A stretch of 15,697 nt of DNA, from NCBI GenBank assembly GCA_964652805.1, contig CAZZBJ010000057.1, forward strand, positions 1 through 15,697, given 5' to 3'. Below, in pieces: positions 1 through 7,705 of this stretch. The DNA is from Claveliimonas sp964652805 (GTDB lineage: Bacteria > Bacillota > Clostridia > Lachnospirales > Lachnospiraceae). The notes under the pieces are model-generated. The model had not been told where the DNA came from and did no database searches. It saw nothing but the letters and a program-made list of their open reading frames with translations. The position numbers and the translations under genes were made by a program. The number at the start of each line of letters is the position of its first letter. The stretch's first letter is position 1.

Positions 1-146
1 ACCTCATTCACTCAGAGTCTGCAAACATATTTGCGCATAACTCTTGACACTACCTCTCTCCCTGCTGATATCGAAGGAATTCTTCTGTTCTCATGGAACA
101 GTCTCCCTTCTTAAATGCGCCACTACTGCTGTTTATACGTGAGGAA

Positions 147-188
147 TAAAAAAGAGCACTCTTTGAAAGTTTTCCATTCAAAAAGTGC
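147..188 (-). terminator. Intrinsic terminator of ptsHI
   Basis: Read on the minus strand, a 12-bp stem with one G-U pair (arms 177-188 and 156-167, 9-base loop) is followed at once by a T-rich run (TCTTTTTT) at 147-155. It lies about 100 bases after the ptsI stop codon, so it probably ends the ptsH-ptsI transcript. In the flank at 1-146 I see no gene. Confidence 0.85.
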
Positions 189-286
189 CCAAATCATCGG
201 TTTTCCGATATGATAAATAAATTTTGGCTGTCAGCAGATTCAGTTTGAAACAATTTTGAAAAGTGAATATCCTTCTCTTCACAGTC

Positions 287-1909
287 TCAATCACAATCTC
301 TAATCTTTTTTCTTAAAGGCAGAACCATGGACGGAGATACAGAGAGTTCATCTAGCCCCATCTTAAGGAACTCTTCTGTAAGCTCAAGATCGGCTCCAAG
401 TTCTCCGCAAATGCCAACCCATGCACCCGCTACGTGTGCATTTTCGGTTACCATCTTTATCATGGCAAGAACGGCAGGATGGTGCGAATCATAAAATTCG
501 TCTAATTTGGAATTTTGCCGATCGATTGCAAGCGTATACTGCGTCAAATCGTTGGTTCCTATACTGAAGAAATCCACTTCCTTAGCAAGATCACGGCTAA
601 TCATTGCAGATGCCGGTGTCTCAATCATAATTCCGAGTTCCACGTCTTCCTTATATGGAATTCCTTCATTTTTCAACTCTTCTTTCACTTCCGCAACAAT
701 TTCCTTGATCTTACGCACTTCATCCACGGAAATGATCATCGGAAACATAATAGAAATATTTCCAAACATGGCCGCACGGTAAAGTGCACGAAGCTGTGTC
801 TTAAAAATCTCAGGCCTTGTAAGACAGATACGAATAGCACGGTATCCAAGCGCCGGGTTTTCTTCTTTATCCAGTCCAAAATAATCTACCTGTTTGTCCG
901 CTCCTATGTCAAGTGTGCGGATGATGACTTTTTTCCCCGCCATGCTCTCAGCCACCTGCCTGTATACTGTAAACTGCTGTTCTTCTGTCGGAAAATCCTG
1001 ACTTTCCAGATATAGGAACTCACTTCTGAAAAGTCCGATTCCATCAGCGTCATTCTTGAGAACAGCGCCAATATCCGAGACATTCCCGATATTCGCATAG
1101 ACATTAATCTTCTGTCCGCTCTTTGTAACATTTTCCTTACCTTTTAGCTGTTCCAGAAGAGTTTGTCGCTCCATGTCTTTCTTACGTTTCTCATACATCT
1201 CTTTCAACGTCTCTTCAGTAGGATCAATATAGAGCGTTCCGGTAAATCCGTCAATTACCGCATTTCTTCCGCTGTACTCCTTTCGAAGCTCCTTCCCCAG
1301 ACCAATGACAGCAGGAATATTCATGGTACGCGCAAGAATCGCGGTATGAGAGTTGGACGAGCCATACTGAATGGCAAAACCAAGTACTTTGCTCTTATCC
1401 AACTGCACAGTCTCACTCGGAGCCAAGTCATCAGCCGCAATAATGCAGGGCTCTGTCATCTCCTTGAAACCAGTATCCACACCAGAGAGAATGTCAAGCA
1501 CTCGTTCAGAAACATCCTTTACATCTGCTGCGCGACCCTGCATGTAGGCGTCATCCATAGCTTCAAACATCTTTGCGAAATTATCTTCAGTAGTAGCTAC
1601 TGCATATTCAGCATTTACTTTGTGTGTACGCATGATATTTTCAATTGATTCGAGATAGTCGAGATCTTCAAGCATCATCTGATGAACCTCAAAGATCATG
1701 GCGTTAGCTTCACCGAGATTTTCAATTGTTTTATCATACAACCCCTTTAACTGAGCAATCGCCATATCTTTTGCTTCAAGAAATCTTTTCCATTCAGCAT
1801 CCACATCATCAACGTGTGTTCGCCTAATCACTCGGGTATTTCTCTCGTAAAACAAAAGTTTTCCAATCGCAACGCCTCCGAACACGCTTTTACCACTAAT
1901 AATAATCAT
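287..1909 (-). CDS. ptsI: Phosphoenolpyruvate-protein phosphotransferase (PTS enzyme I)
   Basis: Cytoplasmic enzyme I takes phosphate from PEP on a histidine and passes it to HPr, feeding all PTS transporters. At 540 residues it is slightly shorter than the E. coli enzyme (about 575). The N-terminal domain holds the phosphohistidine, His188, in the sequence YGSSNSHTAILAR; the usual form is GGRTSHTAI, so the second Gly, Arg and Thr are replaced by Ser, Ser and Asn. The C-terminal PEP-binding barrel shows RTLDIGADK (331-339), GIMIETPASAM (426-436), FFSIGTNDLTQY (447-458) and catalytic Cys501 in GICGELGAD. It starts 25 bases after the ptsH stop with AAGGAG about 12 bases before the ATG, so it is co-transcribed with ptsH. 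The identification is certain; whether it is the only EI of the cell cannot be told. Confidence 0.97.
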   Translation of the reverse strand: MIIISGKSVFGGVAIGKLLFYERNTRVIRRTHVDDVDAEWKRFLEAKDMAIAQLKGLYDKTIENLGEANAMIFEVHQMMLEDLDYLESIENIMRTHKVNAEYAVATTEDNFAKMFEAMDDAYMQGRAADVKDVSERVLDILSGVDTGFKEMTEPCIIAADDLAPSETVQLDKSKVLGFAIQYGSSNSHTAILARTMNIPAVIGLGKELRKEYSGRNAVIDGFTGTLYIDPTEETLKEMYEKRKKDMERQTLLEQLKGKENVTKSGQKINVYANIGNVSDIGAVLKNDADGIGLFRSEFLYLESQDFPTEEQQFTVYRQVAESMAGKKVIIRTLDIGADKQVDYFGLDKEENPALGYRAIRICLTRPEIFKTQLRALYRAAMFGNISIMFPMIISVDEVRKIKEIVAEVKEELKNEGIPYKEDVELGIMIETPASAMISRDLAKEVDFFSIGTNDLTQYTLAIDRQNSKLDEFYDSHHPAVLAMIKMVTENAHVAGAWVGICGELGADLELTEEFLKMGLDELSVSPSMVLPLRKKIRDCD

Positions 1910-1934
1910 GATTTATCAATTCTCCTTGTCCGAT

Positions 1935-2192
1935 TCATAAGTTCTTTTTGAAGAACATTTCCAGTTCTGCAACTGCTGTGTCTTCATCAGAACCTTCAAC
2001 AGTAACTATAATTTCTTCGCCTTTCTTCACACCGAGCCCCATAACTCCAAAAATTCTCTTCGCATCTGCAACTTTCTCGCCTTTCGCAATCTTAACGGCC
2101 GACTGATAACCGCCAGCCTGCTTTACCAGGATTCCTGCCGGTCTTGCGTGAAGTCCTTCCACATCCGTGATTACATACTTAAATTCTTTCAT
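1935..2192 (-). CDS. ptsH: HPr-family phosphocarrier protein with Arg at position 46
   Basis: HPr carries phosphate from enzyme I to the EIIA proteins. The 85 residues match the family length. The catalytic His15 sits in GLHARPAG. Aligned without gaps to B. subtilis HPr, the motif around the regulatory serine (KSIMGVMSLG) reads KRIFGVMGLG, so Ser46 is Arg46 and Ser52 is Gly52. From family knowledge, Ser46 is the target of HPr kinase/phosphorylase and phospho-Ser46 HPr is the CcpA corepressor; this copy should be blind to that control while still able to transfer phosphate. The ribosome site AAAGGAGGAG is strong. A possible weak promoter (TATACA as -10) lies about 30 bases upstream. Operon partner: ptsI, 25 bases downstream. 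Confidence 0.95.
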   Translation of the reverse strand: MKEFKYVITDVEGLHARPAGILVKQAGGYQSAVKIAKGEKVADAKRIFGVMGLGVKKGEEIIVTVEGSDEDTAVAELEMFFKKNL

Positions 2193-2374
2193 TGATATCT
2201 CCTCCTTTGATCTGTATACTTTGCACCAGCATGTAACAAATTAGATAAGTTTTCAATTACTGCTACCCTTCACCTTTATGAGTTCTGAAATGTACTGGCG
2301 GATAAATATCATGAGTCTATCTTGCATACTTCATGAAACAGCCCTGCTTTCTTGCGATTTCTGTAAATCCTTTT

Positions 2375-3145
2375 TTATTCAGATTTTTCATTTGAAAGCA
2401 TCCTTCCCACAACACCGAAATAAAATGCACCGCCCAAAATACCACCGATACACGGCGCAAGCAAATATACAAGCCATAAATGACCACTGAACACAGCTGA
2501 GATATCGTAGCCTTTTACCAAACCGTAAATATAACTTACCACTCGAGGTCCAAAATCACGGGCGGGATTAAAGCACGCTCCGGAATAATCCGCCCCCCAG
2601 GAAATATTAATCGCGATAATTGCACCCACAACAAAAGAATACATCCCTTTAGACGGTATATTGGGATTTCGAGAGTCTGCCAAAACAAAAATAGCAAAAA
2701 TAAGCATAGCCGCCAGAAGCATTTCCATTAAAATCTGACCAAACAAGTCCCCTTCCTGGGCTGTACAATAAAAAAGTTGCGCTGGATTAGTTCCTGTAGA
2801 ATCTGCCCATTCTGACAAAAAACTGCCATAGAGAAAGTAGAGCAGAACTGTGCCGATACCCCAGCCTGCTACCTGTGCAGCAACATACGCAGGAACCAGT
2901 TTCCAGTCCAATTTATGAAACACGGCCCATGCAAGGGAAATCGCAGGATTGAAATGAGCATAAGAAATGGGTATAAAAATCGCGATTGTAAAAGCGAACA
3001 AAATTCCAAACCATACTGAAAATTCAAATTGAGTAGTAATGCTTTTTGTCACAACATTGGGTACGGTAAGCCCAACGCCCCAAAAACAAATGAAAGCTGA
3101 ACCGATAAATTCTCCCAATATAGCCTTTCTATTATTTTTTCCCAT
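2375..3145 (-). CDS. MIP-family channel, glycerol facilitator type
   Basis: Integral membrane channel of the aquaporin/glycerol facilitator family, 256 residues, with about six hydrophobic spans. The two half-helix signatures are AHFNPA (NPA at 66-68) and GACFNPARDFGPR (NPA at 193-195). Asp197 directly after NPAR is the hallmark of glycerol-conducting members rather than water-only aquaporins. Compared with E. coli GlpF, the filter tryptophan position appears to be Phe46 and the second NPA loop is about one residue longer, so the solute may differ from glycerol. No glycerol kinase gene is nearby; instead it is divergent from a LysR gene and near aldehyde and sugar-acid enzymes, suggesting passage of a small polyol. 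The start is fixed by an in-frame stop eight codons upstream, though the local ribosome site is poor. Confidence 0.9.
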   Translation of the reverse strand: MGKNNRKAILGEFIGSAFICFWGVGLTVPNVVTKSITTQFEFSVWFGILFAFTIAIFIPISYAHFNPAISLAWAVFHKLDWKLVPAYVAAQVAGWGIGTVLLYFLYGSFLSEWADSTGTNPAQLFYCTAQEGDLFGQILMEMLLAAMLIFAIFVLADSRNPNIPSKGMYSFVVGAIIAINISWGADYSGACFNPARDFGPRVVSYIYGLVKGYDISAVFSGHLWLVYLLAPCIGGILGGAFYFGVVGRMLSNEKSE

Positions 3146-3163
3146 ATTGAAATACCATGTCGG

Positions 3164-3210
3164 CCGTTATCAATACGCAAATTGAAGAAGCGTGTTAACG
3201 GGCGACCTCC
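3164..3210 (-). promoter_or_regulatory. Channel-gene leader with orphan Shine-Dalgarno and dyad
   Basis: On the minus strand a perfect AAAGGAGG (core at 3206-3210) lies about 60 bases before the channel ATG, with no usable start codon at the normal distance. Between them is an inverted repeat CCGTTA/TAACGG (arms 3196-3201 and 3164-3169). An eight-codon frame starting at the ATG of 3156-3158 overlaps the channel start out of frame. These are seen in the sequence; a role in translational control is inference. Confidence 0.4.
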
Positions 3211-3237
3211 TTTCTTCAAATAATCCATTAATTACAC

Positions 3238-3266
3238 TTGACAAATATATCCAAAAAACATATCCT
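3238..3266 (+). promoter_or_regulatory. Promoter of the LysR gene at 3307
   Basis: A consensus -35 box TTGACA (3238-3243), a 17-base spacer and a -10 box TATCCT (3261-3266, 4 of 6) precede the regulator, placing transcription start near 3273. The region is shared with the divergent channel gene, which fits LysR autoregulation and control of the neighbour. Confidence 0.6.
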
Positions 3267-3306
3267 AAAATCATGACAGAATTATTATTACGTTTCAGGT
3301 GGCAAA

Positions 3307-4236
3307 ATGAAAAAATCAAAGTATGTTTGTGTTGTGACCGTGGCAGATATGCAGAGCATCTCCAATGCAGCTAAAGCTTTGGGTATGTCTCAGCCTGCTC
3401 TCACTAAAACTATCAGTAATATTGAAGAAGAGTATGGCGTGAAACTTTTTAACCGAAGCACAATACCGCTTCAATTGACTCAAGCCGGAAAAACATTCGT
3501 AACAGAAGCGCGCCGTATTATCCGTATGGAAGATACAATCAAAAGGGAAATGGCTGCCCATCTGGATACCCAAACTACGCAATTAACTGTGGCTTGCGGT
3601 TTCACGGCATCCACTCTCTGGATGCCGTTTATCCAAAAATCTTTTAACCAAAAATATCCTAACGTAAAACTCTCTCTCAAAATGACCCATGGTCCAGCTA
3701 CAGAACTTGCATTGAAAAGCAGAGACGCAGATCTTGCGTTCTCACAGCTTCCCCTACGCTACAACGATTTAGAGCATGTAGAACTTCCCAGTCTGCCTCG
3801 GGTATTTCTGGTTCCATACAACCATTCGATTTTGGAGGGAATCAATATTTCCAACAATAGCCTGGATAATCCGGTTTCTCTTGCCTTCAGCCAACTGAAT
3901 GGCCAAGACTTCATCTCACTGCGCGAAGAGGAACCGGACTACACAGAACTAATTAATTTCTGTAATCAGGCCAAAATCAAACCGAACAAAATCATTACCA
4001 CCAATAACTATTTTTCTGTCTATCGTTCCGTCCTGGCCGGACTAGGCATTGCCATTTCCAGTCTCATTTATGCAACGCCACATAAATGTCCGCCTCCCGT
4101 AATCTGCAGTGTGGACGGTTATGAACCTCAACGGCTTCAGTATGTAATCAGCTATTGCAAAGCAACAAAGCCACTGAATAAAATGACTCTTGACTTCCTT
4201 GAAATCTGCAAAGATGTGATTGGTTCTTATGCATAA
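3307..4236 (+). CDS. LysR-family transcriptional regulator
   Basis: A DNA-binding regulator of 309 residues, the normal length for LysR proteins. The N-terminal winged helix-turn-helix spans about residues 14-62 (SISNAAKALGMSQPALTKTI, then EEEYGVKLFNRS); the rest is the periplasmic-binding-like effector domain, which normally senses a small metabolite. The start at the ATG preceded by AGGTGG gives the helix-turn-helix at its usual place. It is divergent from the channel gene and convergent with the alcohol dehydrogenase gene, so the channel is the most likely target and the dehydrogenase a second candidate. The effector is unknown. A terminator follows at 4318-4343. Confidence 0.93.
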   Translation: MKKSKYVCVVTVADMQSISNAAKALGMSQPALTKTISNIEEEYGVKLFNRSTIPLQLTQAGKTFVTEARRIIRMEDTIKREMAAHLDTQTTQLTVACGFTASTLWMPFIQKSFNQKYPNVKLSLKMTHGPATELALKSRDADLAFSQLPLRYNDLEHVELPSLPRVFLVPYNHSILEGINISNNSLDNPVSLAFSQLNGQDFISLREEEPDYTELINFCNQAKIKPNKIITTNNYFSVYRSVLAGLGIAISSLIYATPHKCPPPVICSVDGYEPQRLQYVISYCKATKPLNKMTLDFLEICKDVIGSYA

Positions 4237-4317
4237 AATTTAAACGCCAGAATATAAGTATCTGTACAGAATTGGTGTTTCTGTCATCTTCATACAGTAT
4301 ATATTTGTAATGCAGGC

Positions 4318-4343
4318 AATCTCTTAATCATAGAGATTTTTTT
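4318..4343 (+). terminator. Terminator of the LysR gene, overlapping the dehydrogenase 3' end
   Basis: A 7-bp stem AATCTCT/AGAGATT (4318-4324 and 4332-4338) with a 7-base loop is followed by an unbroken T run to 4343. It lies about 80 bases after the LysR stop and overlaps the last codons of the convergent dehydrogenase gene. Confidence 0.65.
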
Positions 4344-5557
4344 AAAATTTCCAAAATCTGTGCATAAGATAGTTTGGAATATCCTCCCAAACGCGGTTCT
4401 TTTTTAGAACCGTAAACAGATTCATCTGAATCTGCCGGTGCTACGATATCGTTCAATGCAACTTGCGCATCCTCTTCAAACATGGCTCCGTCAATTCCTA
4501 AATCCCTCAGATGTGTCGGAAGTCCCATCTTTTCCACCCATTTCTGCAGAAGATCAGCCGCTTTCAAAATCATATCTTCCGTGTTTCCCTCATCTTTTAC
4601 ACCCATACAGTTGACCGCCCATTGTTTAAACCGTCTATCATCGTTCTTATAAGCTACTCGCACCCACTGCGGAGTCAAAATACCCAGGAGCACTCCATGA
4701 GTGGCGCGATATTTCGCTTCCAAAGCGCCCTCGATGTTATGCACACACCAATCGCTACTCACATAGTTTAGTGCCATATGCGCACTATTTGCCATCATAG
4801 CTGCAATACTTAGGTTAGCTCTGGCATTATAGTCTCTTGGATTCTCAATAACACGCGGCCCGCATACCAACGCCGTTTTGATTATCGCCTCACAATACCC
4901 ATCGGCCAGAAAGGAATCCTCTGTATCATTAAAATAATGCTCCATAGCATGAGACATCATATCCATCGTACCTGCAGCCGTCTGTCGTGGCGGAAGTGAA
5001 TAAGTAAGTTCTGGATTAACAAAAATCACGTCATTGCAAAGCTTCGGATGACCAAATCCTATCTTTTCTACCGGCTCAATTTCGTCATTAATAATAATTC
5101 CCCCAAAACTCACCTCGCTGCCCGTTCCTGCCAGAGTGGGCACAGCTCCATGGGGAAGAACCTCCCAAACAACAGGTTTTGAAGCATCAAAATCTGCGAT
5201 ATCACCATCCTCATAATTCACTGCGAGAGCCGTTACTTTGGCAGTATCCATTGCCGCTCCACCACCAACACCAAGAACAAAACCAATATCCTCTTCTTTA
5301 CAGATTCTCGCCGCCTCTTTCACCACACTGAGCTTTGGAAGCACCTGTACCTTATCCATCTCAATATAGCTGATTCCTGCCGATGTAAGGCTGTCTTTGA
5401 TTCTATCCATCAAAGGCACCAGAAATGGACTACCATCATGACAAATCATGCATTTATCAGCAAAGTTCCGGATTTCCGAACCCACCTTATACTCGGTCTC
5501 TTTCCCAAAAATGATTTTTGTCTTAGGATCAATTGTAAAATCCAAAAGCATTTTCAC
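4328..5557 (-). CDS. Iron-type (group III) alcohol dehydrogenase
   Basis: NAD(P)H-dependent cytoplasmic oxidoreductase that interconverts aldehydes and alcohols, of the butanol dehydrogenase/YqhD branch. At 409 residues the length is typical. The nucleotide-binding GVGGGAAMDTAK lies at 96-107 and the PTLAGTGSE motif at 140-148. The four metal ligands are all present: Asp199 and His203 (GTMDMMSHAMEH), His273 (CVHNIEGALE) and His287 (ATHGVLLG). The start has GGAGGTG five bases upstream. It is cut off from the aldolase operon by the terminator at 5735-5775, so it has its own transcript. In context it may reduce the aldehyde released by the aldolases, or oxidise a polyol; the direction and substrate are inference. 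Confidence 0.93.
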   Translation of the reverse strand: MKMLLDFTIDPKTKIIFGKETEYKVGSEIRNFADKCMICHDGSPFLVPLMDRIKDSLTSAGISYIEMDKVQVLPKLSVVKEAARICKEEDIGFVLGVGGGAAMDTAKVTALAVNYEDGDIADFDASKPVVWEVLPHGAVPTLAGTGSEVSFGGIIINDEIEPVEKIGFGHPKLCNDVIFVNPELTYSLPPRQTAAGTMDMMSHAMEHYFNDTEDSFLADGYCEAIIKTALVCGPRVIENPRDYNARANLSIAAMMANSAHMALNYVSSDWCVHNIEGALEAKYRATHGVLLGILTPQWVRVAYKNDDRRFKQWAVNCMGVKDEGNTEDMILKAADLLQKWVEKMGLPTHLRDLGIDGAMFEEDAQVALNDIVAPADSDESVYGSKKEPRLGGYSKLSYAQILEILKKSL

Positions 5558-5604
5558 ACCTCCATTTTACTTGATTCTTTTATAATATTTAAAACCATCG
5601 GCTA

Positions 5605-5639
5605 AGTCGGTTGATTTATCATACCCTATAATGCCGACT
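5605..5639 (-). promoter_or_regulatory. Candidate operator around the dehydrogenase promoter
   Basis: The inverted repeat AGTCGG/CCGACT (5605-5610 and 5634-5639) encloses the sequences most like -10 boxes for the dehydrogenase gene on the minus strand (TATAGG and TATGAT). No good -35 box accompanies them. A repressor or activator binding here would overlap the promoter. Dyad seen; role inferred. Confidence 0.35.
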
Positions 5640-5734
5640 CACCTTTGCAACAAATGATTTATTTGTTTTCAAGGCCCCGTTTTTAAGAACACGAAAACTC
5701 TACAGTGAAAACAGGACTTTCCCCTATAAACAAA

Positions 5735-5775
5735 GCCTGATAAAACTTAATATATCTTGCAAAGTTTTATCAGGC
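5735..5775 (-). terminator. Terminator of the aldolase-dehydrogenase operon
   Basis: A perfect 14-bp inverted repeat, GCCTGATAAAACTT/AAGTTTTATCAGGC (5735-5748 and 5762-5775), with a 13-base loop lies 20 bases after the hydroxyacid dehydrogenase stop. On the minus strand it is followed by TTTGTTTATA, a modest T-rich tail. Confidence 0.7.
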
Positions 5776-5795
5776 CTCTGTGTCAATGACCGCTA

Positions 5796-6854
5796 TCAGC
5801 ACTTCTGAGCGAGAAGTTTTTCACCCTTCAGCCATCTCTCCACTTCCGCAAACATCAATTCACCGGAAATTCTAACGCCATCACCAGCCCCTCCCGCTAA
5901 ATGTGGAGTCAAAACTACATTTTCTAACTTATGAAGAATCGAGTCATCAGGCAACGGTTCCTCGTTGAATACATCCAGTGCCGCGCCACGGATTTTGTTA
6001 TTCTCGAGAGCTTCAATCAAAGCTTCTTCATCAATTAAACCTGCGCGAGCCGTGTTAATCAGAAATGCTGTTGGTTTCATAAGATTAATATGCTCTCTAT
6101 CAATAATGCCATGAGTCTCTGGTGAATATCTTACATGGATAGAAACAAAGTCTGACTGAGACATCAAATTTTCCAAAGAAACCATTGTCACATTATATTC
6201 ATCGGCAACTTCTTGGGATACATAAGGATCCCAGGCAATCAGCTTGCACCCGAGGCTAGAAATTTTTTGCGCTACATATTTAGCAACATTTCCAAAACCG
6301 GCAAGACCCACAACTGCATCACGCATAAGCATCGGCATCCAGGTCATAGCCACTCGAAAATCAAATTCCACTCCGTTGTGCCATCTATTATTTACATAAG
6401 TAATACCCCGGTTCAAGCCGAGAATATGGGCAATTGTCATTTCAGCTGTAGGTTCGCAGGCTCTGGTTGGGCAGTGCGCCACTGTCACTCCATGGGCTTT
6501 AGCCGCTTCAAAGTCTACATTCTCTGTACCGCCTCTCATAACACCCAGGAACTTCAATTCCTTTGCCGCTTCAAAAAACTGTTTTCCGGCAGCAGAATAG
6601 GAAATGATAATAATTTCTGCATCTTTAATTTTATCCAGAAACTCAGCTGAGTGGCGTACCCAATTTGGCCCTTCTGTTTCAATCTTCAACTGACCGCCTT
6701 TAGTTCCTTCGCAAAACAGCCCATCGTCAGCTACAATTTCAAAAGAATATCCATACTTTTCTACCACACGATAAATGGGCTGCACATCTTCCCTCATCTC
6801 ATTGACTTTAGGATCTCTAGTGCCATCCGTGACCAAAATACATTTTTTTGCCAT
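5796..6854 (-). CDS. D-isomer-specific 2-hydroxyacid dehydrogenase (phosphoglycerate dehydrogenase-like)
   Basis: NAD-dependent cytoplasmic dehydrogenase of the family that includes phosphoglycerate dehydrogenase and hydroxypyruvate reductase; 352 residues, with no C-terminal ACT or other regulatory domain. The Rossmann motif GLAGFGNVA is at 183-191 with Asp209 (AWDPY) as the expected NAD-selecting acid. The catalytic triad is visible: Arg270 in NTARAGLID, Glu299 in DVFNEEP, His318 in LTPHLAGG. The start is set by GAAAGGAGAG directly upstream, and the gene begins 12 bases after the stop of the first-listed aldolase, so they share an operon. This context argues against a serine-synthesis role and for oxidation or reduction of a sugar-acid or keto-acid intermediate. 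The true substrate cannot be read. Confidence 0.92.
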   Translation of the reverse strand: MAKKCILVTDGTRDPKVNEMREDVQPIYRVVEKYGYSFEIVADDGLFCEGTKGGQLKIETEGPNWVRHSAEFLDKIKDAEIIIISYSAAGKQFFEAAKELKFLGVMRGGTENVDFEAAKAHGVTVAHCPTRACEPTAEMTIAHILGLNRGITYVNNRWHNGVEFDFRVAMTWMPMLMRDAVVGLAGFGNVAKYVAQKISSLGCKLIAWDPYVSQEVADEYNVTMVSLENLMSQSDFVSIHVRYSPETHGIIDREHINLMKPTAFLINTARAGLIDEEALIEALENNKIRGAALDVFNEEPLPDDSILHKLENVVLTPHLAGGAGDGVRISGELMFAEVERWLKGEKLLAQKC

Positions 6855-6866
6855 AGCCTCTCCTTT

Positions 6867-7673
6867 CTACATTTCCTTTAAAGCCTCGTCTACGGTTGCA
6901 TTTTCGTGAATGAGTGCTGCCAGTGCAGACACAATACCTTTTACATTTTTGCTGCCATAAATATTTCTTCCAATAGCGACACCGGCACACCCAGCATCCA
7001 AAGCACCTTTTACATATTCAAGAGTAACTCTCGGATCATCATTATACGGCCCGCCAAGTGCTACCACAGGAATATATGTGTTTTTTAGAACTTCAGAGAA
7101 TTCTGGTCCAGTCCACTGAGCTTTGATAAAATCGGCTCCCATTTCTGCCGCTATGCGACAAGCTACCTTCATGGCATCTACGCTTCTAATCTTTTTTTTC
7201 AGTTCTTCATCTTTTACCATGGGCTCCGTGTTATAAGGCATCATTTCGGTGCAGTAAGCAATTCCCAGTTCGTCAGCCTGTCTCGCCAATCTCGTCATTA
7301 CCTTCTGGGATTCAACATCAATCACACGGTCACCTATCTTTCTCCCTACATACCCATTATTGATTATCCCGTCAATACCCAATTTCTTGGCCGTTCCTGC
7401 GTCAAAATATGTATCCGGAATCTCATCCTGATGGCCTGCCAGCAAAGTTGGAAACGCATCTACACGTAGAATCACCGCAGAATCCTTAAAAGAATCGCGG
7501 AAGTGTTTAACCAGCCCATAGGTAGCCAAAACGGCATCAACTCCCGAAGCGCACGCTTCTTCAATGATCGGAGCAGGATTATCGACTGATGTCTTTCCCA
7601 TCGGGCCAAAATCCATTGCCAAAATCAATGACTTGCCGTCTTTTGCAAAAATTTTTTCCATGCTTTTCTTCAT
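6867..7673 (-). CDS. DhnA-type class I aldolase, copy A (phosphate site intact)
   Basis: A 268-residue TIM-barrel aldolase of the DhnA/LsrF/archaeal fructose-bisphosphate aldolase group (COG1830 type). The Schiff-base lysine is Lys184 in FIKAQWTG, and the acid near the first strand is Asp21 in AMDFG. The phosphate-binding elements of the group are in place: LGGP at 206-209 after strand seven and GRN at 235-237 after strand eight. It should therefore cleave or join a phosphorylated keto-substrate. It lies 32 bases after paralogue B, which aligns end to end without gaps, and 12 bases before the hydroxyacid dehydrogenase. AAGGAGG lies 8 bases before the ATG. Related enzymes also make non-glycolytic products (LsrF thiolase, aminohydroxy-heptulosonate synthase), so the reaction is open. 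Confidence 0.9.
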   Translation of the reverse strand: MKKSMEKIFAKDGKSLILAMDFGPMGKTSVDNPAPIIEEACASGVDAVLATYGLVKHFRDSFKDSAVILRVDAFPTLLAGHQDEIPDTYFDAGTAKKLGIDGIINNGYVGRKIGDRVIDVESQKVMTRLARQADELGIAYCTEMMPYNTEPMVKDEELKKKIRSVDAMKVACRIAAEMGADFIKAQWTGPEFSEVLKNTYIPVVALGGPYNDDPRVTLEYVKGALDAGCAGVAIGRNIYGSKNVKGIVSALAALIHENATVDEALKEM

Positions 7674-7705
7674 GATTATTTCCTCCTTATTTTTACGTTT
7701 TCGAT

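Noticed and set aside
50..94. Minus-strand ATG with GGGAG about 8 bases upstream and a 14-codon frame.
   Set aside because: Too short and without a known match; the surrounding 140 bases show no continuing coding pattern.
515..1015. Long plus-strand open frame opposite ptsI.
   Set aside because: It is antisense to a certain gene and has no ribosome site or family-like sequence; the same holds for the other frames opposite the PTS, aldolase and dehydrogenase genes.
5796..6854. Calling the dehydrogenase SerA of serine synthesis.
   Set aside because: It lacks a regulatory domain and is co-transcribed with aldolases, not with serine genes.
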